Source: Sialis fuliginosa (lineage: Eukaryota; Arthropoda; Insecta; Megaloptera; Sialidae). From it: 64,000 bases of DNA. Location of the stretch: positions 32,500,267 to 32,564,266 of the forward strand of contig OY540809.1 in the NCBI GenBank assembly GCA_961205875.1, read 5' to 3'. Both the position numbers and the translations under genes were made by a program. Shown here piece after piece: positions 52,551-63,667 of this stretch (within the stretch, counting starts at the first letter, position 1; every line of letters begins with the position of its first letter). Below the pieces are notes generated by a model that saw only the letters and a list, made by a program, of their open reading frames with translations, did no database searches and had not been told where the DNA came from.

Positions 52551-52680
52551 ATTTAATCATAAATTTAGACATAAATTAAAACATAAACTTAAACATAAAC
52601 TTAAACATAAATTTAAACATAAACTTAAACATAAACATAAACATAAACGTAAACATAAACAACAACATAAACATAAACAT
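52551..52680 (-). repeat. Inverted left arm of core 21 (130 bp, shortest complete arm)
   Basis: Keeps TTTAATCATAAATTTAGAC and one ACGTAAACATAAACAACAAC word, but has almost no pure hexamer tract and no ATTCATTTT marker. Confidence 0.9.
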
Positions 52681-52945
52681 TATTTTTAATTGTAAAAAAG
52701 AATTGTGTCGAAAATCATCATTTGACTCAAATTACATCAAATAATGTCAAATCTAATCATTTAAACACTAAATTTCCGATAAGTATCTAAACTGATGGAA
52801 TTGAATTAAAATAATTTGATCCGATTGTTATTGGTACGAATCGAGACGTTTAATATCAAAATAGACAGATTTAATTCAAATCGAGTCGATTTGCAATTGT
52901 TGTTATATGTTTATTTAGGTGTATGATTTAGTTTATGTTTAATGC
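52681..52945 (+). repeat. Core element copy 21 (type C)
   Basis: 265 bp. Type C marks: CTAATCATTT for CTAGTCATTT, AATATCAAAATAGACAG for TTATCAAAATAGACCG, TTCAAATCGAG, and GTTGTTG for GTTGATG. The GATTTGCAATTG change is private. TGACTCA and the 17-bp dyad are intact. Confidence 0.92.
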
Positions 52946-54284
52946 TTATGTTTATGTTTATGTTTATGTTTATGTTTATGTTTATGTTTATGTTTATGTT
53001 TATGTTTAAATTTATGTTTATGTTTATGTTTATGTTTATGTTTATGTTTATGTTTATGTTTATGTTTATGTTTATGTTTATGTTTATGTTTATGTTTATG
53101 TTTATGTTTATGTTTATGTTTATGTTTATGTTTATGTTTATGTTTATGTTTATATTTATGTTTATGTTTATGTTTATGTTTATGTTTATGTTTATGTTTA
53201 TGTTTATGTTTATGTTTATGTTTATGTTTATGTTTATGTTTATGTTTATGTTTATGTTTATGTTTATGTTTATGTTTATGTTTATGTTAAAGTTTGTTTA
53301 AATTTAAGTTTATATTTTAATTTATGTTTAAATTTATGTTTAAATTTAAGTTTATGTTTTAATTTATGTTTAAATTTAAGTTTATATTTTAATTTATGTT
53401 TAAATTTATGTTTAAATTTATGTTTAAATTTATGTTTAAATTTAAGTTTATGTTTTAATTTATGTTTAAATTTAAGTTTATGTTTTAATTTATGTTTAAA
53501 TTCATGTTTAAATTTATGTTTAAATTTATGTTTAAATTTATGTTAAAATTTATGTTTAAATTTATGTTTTAATTTATGTTTAAATTTATGTTTAAATTTA
53601 TGTTTAAATTTATGTTTAAATTTATGTTTAAATTTATGTTTAAATTTATGTTTAAATTTTAGGTTCAAATTTATGTCTAAATTTATTTTAAATTTATGTT
53701 TAATTTATGTTTATTTTATGTTTAAATTTATGTTTAAATTTATGTTTAAATTTATGTTTAAATTTATGTTTCAATTTATGTTTAAATTTAAGTTTATGTT
53801 TTAATTTATGTTTAAATTTATGTTTAAATTTATGTTTAAATTTATGTTTAAATTTAAGTTTATGTTTTAATTTATGTTTAAATTTAAGTTTATGTTTTAA
53901 TTTATGTTTAAATTCATGTTTAAATTTATGTTTAAATTTATGTTTAAATTTATGTTAAATTTTATGTTTAAATTTATGTTTTAATTTATGTTTAAATTTA
54001 TGTTTAAATTTATGTTTAAATTTATGTTTAAATTTATGTTTAAATTTATGTTTAAATTTATGTTTAAATTTTAGGTTCAAATTTATGTCTAAATTTATTT
54101 TAAATTTATGTTTAATTTATGTTTAATTTATGTTTAAATTTATGTTTAAATTTATGTTTAAATTTATGTTTAAATTTATGTTTCAATTTATGTTTAAATT
54201 TAAGTTTATGTTTTAATTTATGTTTAAATTTATGTTTAAATTTATGTTTAAATTTATGTTTTAATTTATGTTTAAATTTATGTT
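52946..54284 (+). repeat. Right arm 21
   Basis: Hexamer to about 53286, ending TTAAAGTTTGTTTAAATTT. The 12-mer field contains TTTTAGGTTCAAATTTATG near 53657 and again near 54071, a tandem duplication of roughly 410 bp. Confidence 0.88.
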
Positions 54285-54300
54285 TAAATTTTTATACATA

Positions 54301-54509
54301 AATTTAATCATAAATTTAGACATAAATTAAAACATAAACTTAAATTTAAACATAAACATAAATTTAAACATAAATTTAAACATAATTTGAAATATAAATT
54401 AAAACATAAACTTAAACATAAACTTAAACATAAATTTAAACATAAACTTAAACATAAACATAAACATAAACATAAACGTAAACATAAACAACAACATAAA
54501 CATAAACAT
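54301..54509 (-). repeat. Inverted left arm of core 22
   Basis: 209 bp, with TAATTTGAAATATAAATT near 54384 and the ACGTAAACATAAACAACAAC word next to the core. Confidence 0.9.
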
Positions 54510-54774
54510 TATTTTTAATTGTAAAAAAGAATTGTGTCGAAATTCATCATTTGACTCAAATTACATCAAATAATGTCAAATCTAATCATTTAAACACTAA
54601 ATTTCCGATAAGTATCTAAACTGATGGAATTGAATTAAAATAATTTGATCCGATTGTTATTGGTACGAATCGAGACGTTTAATATCAAAATAGACAGATT
54701 TATTTCAAATCGAGTCGATTTGCAGTTGTTGTTATATGTTTATTTAGGTGTATGATTTAGTTTATGTTTAATGC
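54510..54774 (+). repeat. Core element copy 22 (type C)
   Basis: 265 bp; private changes GAAATTCATC near 54540 and AGATTTATTTCAAATC near 54700. Confidence 0.92.
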
Positions 54775-57076
54775 TTATGTTTATGTTTATGTTTATGTTT
54801 ATGTTTATGTTTATGTTTATGTTTAAATTTATGTTTTTGTTTATGTTTATGTTTATGTTTATGTTTATGTTTATGTTTATGTTTATGTTTATGTTTATGT
54901 TTATGTTTATATTTATGTTTATGTTTATGTTTATGTTTATGTTTATGTTTATGTTTATGTTTATGTTTATGTTTATGTTTATGTTTATGTTTATGTTTAT
55001 GTTTATGTTTATGTTTATGTTTATGTTTATGTTTATGTTTATGTTTATGTTTATGTTTATGTTTATGTTTATGTTTATGTTTATGTTTATGTTTATGTTT
55101 ATGTTTATGTTTATGTTTATGTTTATGTTTATGTTTATGTTTATGTTTATGTTTATGTTTATGTTTATGTTTATGTTTCTGTTTATGTTTAAGTTTATGT
55201 TTAAGTTTGTTTAAATTTAAGTATATATTTTAACTTATGTTTAAATTTATGTTTAAATTTATGTTTAAATTTATGTTTAAATTTATGTTTAAATTTATGT
55301 TTAAATTTATGTTAAATTTATGTTTAAATTTATGTTTAAATTTATGTTTAAATTTATGTCTAAATTTATTTTAAATTTATGTTTATATTTATGTTTAAAT
55401 TTAAGTTTATGTTTTAATTTATGTTTAAATTTATGTTTAAATTTATGTTTAAATTTATGTTTAAATTTATGTTTTAATTTATGTTTAAATTTATATTTAA
55501 ATTTAAGTTTAAATTTATGTTTAAATTTATGTTTCAGTTTATGTTTTAGTTTATGTTTTAATTTATGTTTAAATTTATGTTTAAATTTATGTTTAAATTT
55601 ATGTTTAAATTTATGTTTCAGTTTATGTTTTATGTTTAAATTCATGTTTAAATTCATGTTTAAATTTATGTTTAAATTTATGTTTAAATTTATGTTTATT
55701 ATGTTTAAATTTATGTTTAAATTTATGTCTAAATTTATTTTAAATTTATGTTTAAATTTATGTTTAAATTTAAGTTTATGTTTTAATTTATGTTTAAATT
55801 TATGTTTAAATTTATGTTTAAATTTATGTTTAAATTTATGTTTAAATTTATGTTTAAATTTATGTTTAAATTTATGTTTAAATTTATGTTTAAATTTATG
55901 TTTAAATTTATGTTTAAATTTATGTTTAAATTTATGTCTAAATTTATTTTAAATTTATGTTTAAATTTATGTTTAAATTTAAGTTAATGTTTTAATTTAT
56001 GTTTAAATTTATGTTTAAATTTATGTTTAAATTTATGTTTAAATTTATGTTTAAATTTATGTTTAAATTTATGTTTAAATTTAAGTCTAAATTTATTTTA
56101 AATTTATGTTTAAATTTATGTTTAAATTTAAGTTTATGTTTTAGTTTATGTTTAAATTTATGTTTAAATTTATGTTTAAATTTATGTTTCAGTTTATGTT
56201 TTATGTTTAAATTCATGTTTAAATTCATGTTTAAATTTATGTTTAAATTTATGTTTAAATTTATGTTTATTATGTTTAAATTTATGTTTAAATTTATGTC
56301 TAAATTTATTTTAAATTTATGTTTAAATTTATGTTTAAATTTAAGTTTATGTTTAAATTTATGTTTAAATTTATGTTTAAATTTATGTCTAAATTTATTT
56401 TAAATTTATGTTTAAATTTATGTTTAAATTTAAGTTTATGTTTTAGTTTATGTTTAAATTTATGTTTAAATTTATGTTTAAATTTATGTTTAAATTTATG
56501 TTTCAGTTTATGTTTAAGTTTATGTTTTAATTTATGTTTAAATTTATGTTTAAATTTATGTTTAAATTTATGTTTAAATTTATGTTTAAATTTATGTTTA
56601 AATTTATGTTTAAATTTATGTTTAAATTTATGTTTAAATTTATGTCTAAATTTATTTTAAATTTATGTTTAAATTTATGTTTAAATTTATGTTTAAATTT
56701 ATATTTAAATTTATGTTTAAATTTATGTTTAAATTTATGTTTAAATTTATGTTTCAGTTTATGTTTAAGTTTATGTTTTAATTTATGTTTAAATTTATGT
56801 TTAAATTTATGTTTAAATTTATGTTTAAATTTATGTTTAAATTTATGTTTAAATTTATGTTTAAATTTATGTTTAAATTTGTTTAAATTTAAGTTTATGT
56901 TTTAATTTATGTTTAAATTTATGTTTAAATTTATGTTTCAATTTATGTTTAAATTTAAGTTTATGTTTTAATTTATGTTTAAATTTATGTTTAAATTTAT
57001 GTTTAAATTTATGTTTAAATTTATGTTTCAGTTTCTGTTTAAGTTTATGTTTTAATTTATGTTTAAATTTATGTTT
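54775..57076 (+). repeat. Right arm 22
   Basis: Hexamer to about 55190. The transition carries AAGTATATATTTTAACTTATG, seen otherwise only in the 39-45 kb region. The 12-mer field has phase breaks at TTTATTATGTTTAAA (55694, 56268) and TTATGTTTTATGTTTAAATTC (about 55625, 56200). Confidence 0.88.
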
Positions 57077-57090
57077 AAATTTTTATACAT

Positions 57091-57318
57091 AAATTTAATC
57101 ATAAATTTAGACATAAATTAAAACATAAACTTAAATTTAAACATAAACATAAATTTAAACATAAATTTAAACATAAATTTAAACATAATTTGAAATATAA
57201 ATTAAAACATAAACTTAAACATAAACTTAAACATAAATTTAAACATAAACTTAAACATAAACATAAACATAAACGTAAACATAAACGTAAACATAAACAA
57301 CAACATAAACATAAACAT
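57091..57318 (-). repeat. Inverted left arm of core 23
   Basis: 228 bp; two ACGTAAACATAAACGTAAAC words in a row, giving two GTAAACA heptamers. Confidence 0.9.
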
Positions 57319-57583
57319 TATTTTTAATTGTAAAAAAGAATTGTGTCGAAAATCATCATTTGACTCAAATTACATCAAATAATGTCAAATCTAGTCATTT
57401 AAACGCTAAATTTCCGATAAGTATCTTAACTGATGGAATTGAATTAAAATAATTTGATCCGATTGTTATTGGTACGAATCGAGACGTTTATTATCAAAAT
57501 AGACCGATTTAATACAAATCGAGTCGATTTGCAGTTGTTGTTATATGTTTATTTATGTGTATGATTTAGTTTATGTTTAATGC
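57319..57583 (+). repeat. Core element copy 23 (type D)
   Basis: 265 bp. Type D marks shared only with copy 24: AACGCTAAATTT, AGTATCTTAACTG and TTTATGTGTATG, with type A-like ACCGATTTAATAC and type C-like GTTGTTG. Confidence 0.92.
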
Positions 57584-59264
57584 TTATGTTTATGTTTATA
57601 TTTATGTTTATGTTTATGTTTATGTTTATGTTTATATTTATGTTTTTGTTTATGTTTATGTTTATGTTTATGTTTATGTTTATGTTTATGTTTATGTTTA
57701 TGTTTATGTTTATGTTTATGTTTATGTTTATGTTTATGTTTATGTTTATGTTTATGTTTATGTTTATGTTTATGTTTATGTTTATGTTTATGTTTATGTT
57801 TATGTTTATGTTTATGTTTATGTTTATGTTTATGTTTATGTTTATGTTTATGTTTATGTTTATGTTTATGTTTATGTTTATGTTTAAATTTATGTTTAAA
57901 TTTATGTTTAAATTTATGTTTAAATTTATGTTTAAATTTATGTTTAAATTTATGTTTAAATTTATGTTTAAATTTATGTTTAAATTTATGTTTAAATTTA
58001 TGTTTAAATTTATGTTTAAATTTATGTCTAAATTTATTTTAAATTTATGTTTAAATTTATGTTTAAATTTAAGTTAATGTTTTAATTTATGTTTAAATTT
58101 ATGTTTAAATTTATGTTTAAATTTATGTTTAAATTTATGTTTAAATTTATGTTTAAATTTATGTTTAAATTTATGTTTAAATTTATGTTTAAATTTAAGT
58201 CTAAATTTATTTTAAATTTATGTTTAAATTTATGTTTAAATTTAAGTTTATGTTTTAGTTTATGTTTAAATTTATGTTTAAATTTATGTTTAAATTTATG
58301 TTTAAATTTATGTTTAAATTTATGTTTCAGTTTATGTTTTATGTTTAAATTCATGTTTAAATTCATGTTTAAATTTATGTTTAAATTTATGTTTATTATG
58401 TTTAAATTTATGTTTAAATTTATGTCTAAATTTATTTTAAATTTATGTTTAAATTTATGTTTAAATTTAAGTTTATTTTTTAATTTATGTTTAAATTTAT
58501 GTTTAAATTTATGTTTAAATTTATGTTTAAATTTATGTTTAAATTTATGTTTAAATTTATGTTTAAATTTATGTTTAAATTTATGTCTAAATTTATTTAA
58601 AATTTATGTTTAAATTTATGTTTAAATTTAAGTTTATGTTTAAATTTATGTTTAAATTTATGTTTAAATTTATGTCTAAATTTATTTTAAATTTATGTTT
58701 AAATTTATGTTTAAATTTAAGTTTATGTTTTAGTTTATGTTTAAATTTATGTTTAAATTTATGTTTAAATTTATGTTTAAATTTATGTTTAAATTTATGT
58801 TTAAATTTATGTTTAAATTTATGTTTAAATTTATGTTTAAATTTATGTTTAAATTTATGTTTAAATTTATGTCTAAATTTATTTTAAATTTATGTTTAAA
58901 TTTATGTTTAAATTTATGTTTAAATTTATATTTAAATTTATGTTTAAATTTATGTTTAAATTTATGTTTAAATTTATGTTTCAGTTTATGTTTAAGTTTA
59001 TGTTTTAATTTATGTTTAAATTTATGTTTAAATTTATGTTTAAATTTATGTTTAAATTTATGTTTAAATTTATGTTTAAATTTATGTTTAAATTTATGTT
59101 TAAATTTGTTTAAATTTAAGTTTATGTTTTAATTTATGTTTAAATTTATGTTTAAATTTATGTTTCAATTTATGTTTAAATTTAAGTTTATGTTTTAATT
59201 TATGTTTAAATTTATGTTTCAGTTTCTGTTTAAGTTTATGTTTTAATTTATGTTTAAATTTATG
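57584..59264 (+). repeat. Right arm 23
   Basis: Hexamer to about 57886 (with TATATTTATG and ATGTTTTTG interruptions) passes straight into TTTAAATTTATG words with no transition element, a direct fusion into a field like that of arm 22. Confidence 0.88.
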
Positions 59265-59280
59265 TTTAAATTTTTATACA

Positions 59281-59509
59281 TAAATTTAATCATAAATTTA
59301 GACATAAATTAAAACATAAACTTAAATTTAAACATAAACATAAATTTAAACATAAATTTAAACATAAATTTAAACATAATTTGAAATATAAATTAAAACA
59401 TAAACTTAAACATAAACTTAAACATAAATTTAAACATAAACTTAAACATAAACATAAACATAAACGTAAACATAAACGTAAACATAAACAACAACATAAA
59501 CATAAACAT
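59281..59509 (-). repeat. Inverted left arm of core 24
   Basis: 229 bp, matching the arm of core 23, including the doubled GTAAAC word. Confidence 0.9.
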
Positions 59510-59774
59510 TATTTTTAATTGTAAAAAAGAATTGTGTCGAAAATCATCATTTGACTCAAATTACATCAAATAATGTCAAATCTAGTCATTTAAACGCTAA
59601 ATTTCCGATAAGTATCTTAACTGATGGAATTGAATTAAAATAATTTGATCCGATTGTTATTGGTACGAATCGAGACGTTTATTATCAAAATAGACCGATT
59701 TAATACAAATCGAGTCGATTTGCAGTTGTTGTTATATGTTTATTTATGTGTATGATTTAGTTTATGTTTAATGC
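59510..59774 (+). repeat. Core element copy 24 (type D)
   Basis: 265 bp; no difference from copy 23 noticed by eye. The spacing between them is 2191 bp, so this is a recent duplication. Confidence 0.92.
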
Positions 59775-62700
59775 TTATGTTTATGTTTATATTTATGTTT
59801 ATGTTTATGTTTATGTTTATGTTTATATTTATGTTTTTGTTTATGTTTATGTTTATGTTTATGTTTATGTTTATGTTTATGTTTATGTTTATGTTTATGT
59901 TTATGTTTATGTTTATGTTTATGTTTATGTTTATGTTTATGTTTATGTTTATGTTTATGTTTATGTTTATGTTTATGTTTATGTTTATGTTTATGTTTAT
60001 GTTTATGTTTATGTTTATGTTTATGTTTATGTTTAAGTTTGTTTAAATTTAAGTTTATGTTTTAATTTATGTTTAAATTTATGTTTTAATTTATGTTTAA
60101 ATTTATGTTTAAATTTATGTTTAAATTTATGTTTTAATTTATGTTTAAATTTATGTTTAAATTTATGTTTAAATTTATGTTTAAATTTATGTTTCAGTTT
60201 ATGTTTAAGTTTATGTTTTAATTTATGTTTAAATTTATGTTTATGTTTATGTTTAAATTTATGTTTAAATTTATGTTTAAATTTATGTTTAAATTTATGT
60301 TTAAATTTATGTTTAAATTTATGTTTAAATTTATGTTTAAATTTATGTTTAAATTTATGTTTAAATTTATGTTTAAATTTATGTCTAAATTTATTTTAAA
60401 TTTATGTTTAAATTTATGTTTAAATTTATGTTTAAATTTATGTTTAAATTTATGTTTAAATTTATGTTTAAATTTATGTTTAAATTTAAGTCTAAATTTA
60501 TTTTAAATTTATGTTTAAATTTATGTTTAAATTTAAGTTTATGTTTTAGTTTATGTTTAAATTTATGTTTAAATTTATGTTTAAATTTATGTTTAAATTT
60601 ATGTTTCAGTTTATGTTTTATGTTTAAATTCATGTTTAAATTCATGTTTAAATTTATGTTTAAATTTATGTTTAAATTTATGTTTATTATGTTTAAATTT
60701 ATGTTTAAATTTATGTCTAAATTTATTTTAAATTTATGTTTAAATTTATGTTTAAATTTAAGTTTATTTTTTAATTTATGTTTAAATTTATGTTTAAATT
60801 TATGTTTAAATTTATGTTTAAATTTATGTTTAAATTTATGTTTAAATTTATGTTTAAATTTATGTTTAAATTTATGTTTAAATTTATGTCTAAATTTATT
60901 TTAAATTTATGTTTAAATTTATGTTTAAATTTAAGTTTATGTTTAAATTTATGTTTAAATTTATGTTTAAATTTATGTCTAAATTTATTTTAAATTTATG
61001 TTTAAATTTATGTTTAAATTTAAGTTTATGTTTTAGTTTATGTTTAAATTTATGTTTAAATTTATGTTTAAATTTATGTTTAAATTTATGTTTCAGTTTA
61101 TGTTTAAGTTTATGTTTTAATTTATGTTTAAATTTATGTTTAAATTTATGTTTAAATTTATGTTTAAATTTATGTTTAAATTTATGTTTAAATTTATGTT
61201 TAAATTTATGTTTAAATTTATGTTTAAATTTAAGTTTATGTTTTAATTTATGTTTAAATTTATGTTTAAATTTATGTTTAAATTTATGTTTAAATTTATG
61301 TTTAAATTTATGTTTAAATTTATGTTTAAATTTATGTTTAAATTTATGTTTAAATTTATGTTTAAATTTATGTTTAAATTTATGTTTAAATTTATGTTTA
61401 AATTTATGTTTAAATTTAAGTTTATGTTTTAATTTATGTTTAAATTTATGTTTAAATTTATGTGTAAATTTATGTTTAAATTTATGTTTAAATTTATGTT
61501 TAAATTTATGTTTCAATTTATGTTTTAATTTATGTTTAAATTTATGTTTAAATTTATGTTTAAATTTATGTTTAAATTTATGTTTAAATTTATGTTTAAA
61601 TTTATGTTTCAATTTATGTTTTAATTTATGTTTAAATTTATGTTTAAATTTATGTTTAAATTTAAGTTTATGTTTTAATTTATGTTTAAATTTATGTTTA
61701 AATTTATGTTTAAATTTAAGTTTATGTTTTAATTTATGTTTAAATTTATGTTTAAATTTATGTGTAAATTTATGTTTAAATTTATGTTTAAATTTATGTT
61801 TAAATTTATGTTTCAATTTATGTTTTAATTTATGTTTAAATTTATGTTTAAATTTATGTTTAAATTTATGTTTAAATTTATGTTTAAATTTATGTTTAAA
61901 TTTATGTCTAAATTTATTTTAAATTTATGTTTAAATTTATGTTTAAATTTAAGTTTATTTTTTAATTTATGTTTAAATTTATGTTTAAATTTATGTTTAA
62001 ATTTATGTTTAAATTTATGTTTAAATTTATGTTTAAATTTATGTTTAAATTTATGTTTAAATTTATGTTTAAATTTATGTCTAAATTTATTTTAAATTTA
62101 TGTTTAAATTTATGTTTAAATTTAAGTTTATGTTTAAATTTATGTTTAAATTTATGTTTAAATTTATGTCTAAATTTATTTTAAATTTATGTTTAAATTT
62201 ATGTTTAAATTTAAGTTTATGTTTTAGTTTATGTTTAAATTTATGTTTAAATTTATGTTTAAATTTATGTTTAAATTTATGTTTCAGTTTATGTTTAAGT
62301 TTATGTTTTAATTTATGTTTAAATTTATGTTTAAATTTATGTTTAAATTTATGTTTAAATTTATGTTTAAATTTATGTTTAAATTTATGTTTAAATTTAT
62401 GTTTAAATTTATGTTTAAATTTAAGTTTATGTTTTAATTTATGTTTAAATTTATGTTTAAATTTATGTTTAAATTTATGTTTAAATTTATGTTTAAATTT
62501 ATGTTTAAATTTATGTTTAAATTTATGTTTAAATTTATGTTTAAATTTATGTTTAAATTTATGTTTAAATTTATGTTTAAATTTATGTTTAAATTTATGT
62601 TTAAATTTAAGTTTATGTTTTAATTTATGTTTAAATTTATGTTTAAATTTATGTGTAAATTTATGTTTAAATTTATGTTTAAATTTATGTTTAAATTTAT

Positions 62701-63232
62701 GTTTCAATTTATGTTTTAATTTATGTTTAAATTTATGTTTAAATTTATGTTTAAATTTATGTTTAAATTTATGTTTAAATTTATGTTTAAATTTATGTTT
62801 CAATTTATGTTTTAATTTATGTTTAAATTTATGTTTAAATTTATGTTTAAATTTAAGTTTATGTTTTAATTTATGTTTAAATTTATGTTTAAATTTATGT
62901 TTAAATTTAAGTTTATGTTTTAATTTATGTTTAAATTTATGTTTAAATTTATGTGTAAATTTATGTTTAAATTTATGTTTAAATTTATGTTTAAATTTAT
63001 GTTTCAATTTATGTTTTAATTTATGTTTAAATTTATGTTTAAATTTATGTTTAAATTTATGTTTAAATTTATGTTTAAATTTATGTTTAAATTTATGTTT
63101 CAATTTATGTTTTAATTTATGTTTAAATTTATGTTTAAATTTATGTTTAAATTTATGTTTAAATTTATGTTTAAATTTATGTTTCAGTTTATGTTTAAGT
63201 TTATGTTTTAATTTATGTTTAAATTTATGTTT
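59775..63232 (+). repeat. Right arm 24
   Basis: Same hexamer interruptions as arm 23, but here the transition element is present (about 60035). The 3.2 kb 12-mer field includes the 1191-bp duplication described separately. Confidence 0.88.
60778..63159 (+). repeat. 1191-bp tandem duplication with 300-bp inner repeat
   Basis: Marker word TGTGTAAATTTATG occurs near 61461, 61761, 62652 and 62952: 300 bp apart within a unit, 1191 bp between units. Frame translations of the two units are the same over most of their length. Confidence 0.82.
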
Positions 63233-63248
63233 AAATTTTTATACATAA

Positions 63249-63402
63249 ATTTAATCATAAATTTAGACTTAAATTAAAACATAAACTTAAATTTAAACAT
63301 AAACATAAATTTAAACATAAACTTAAACATAAATTTAAACATAAACTTAAACATAAACATAAACATAAACGTAAACATAAACAACAACATAAACATAAAC
63401 AT
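63249..63402 (-). repeat. Inverted left arm of core 25 (154 bp)
   Basis: Resembles the arm of core 21; AGACTTAAATTAAAAC near 63265 replaces AGACATAAATTAAAAC. Confidence 0.9.
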
Positions 63403-63667
63403 TATTTTTAATTGTAAAAAAGAATTGTGTCGAAAATCATCATTTGACTCAAATTACATCAAATAATGTCAAATCTAATCATTTAAACACTAAATTTCCG
63501 ATAAGTATCTAAACTGATGGAATTGAATTAAAATAATTTGATCCGATTGTTATTGGTACGAATCGAGACGTTTAATATTAAAATAGACAGATTTAATTCA
63601 AATCGAGTCGATTTGCAGTTGTTGTTATATGTTTATTTAGGTGTATGATTAGGTTTATGTTTAATGC
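63403..63667 (+). repeat. Core element copy 25 (type C)
   Basis: 265 bp; private changes AATATTAAAATAGACAG near 63574 and GTATGATTAGGTTTATG near 63643. Confidence 0.92.

Noticed and set aside
62100..63248. Long open frames (up to 382 codons), including 33649-34692 on the - strand and 38982-39809
   Set aside because: All are two- or four-residue repeats (MF, MFKF, LNLC, KHKF, YV, IN) set by the 6- and 12-bp period. They overlap in several frames and both strands, and their lengths track repeat copy number, so none is a gene.
178..63667. CRISPR array (regular repeats with cores as spacers or repeats)
   Set aside because: The repeated part is 265 bp, the intervening sequence is itself tandem hexamer, spacing is irregular and there are no cas genes.
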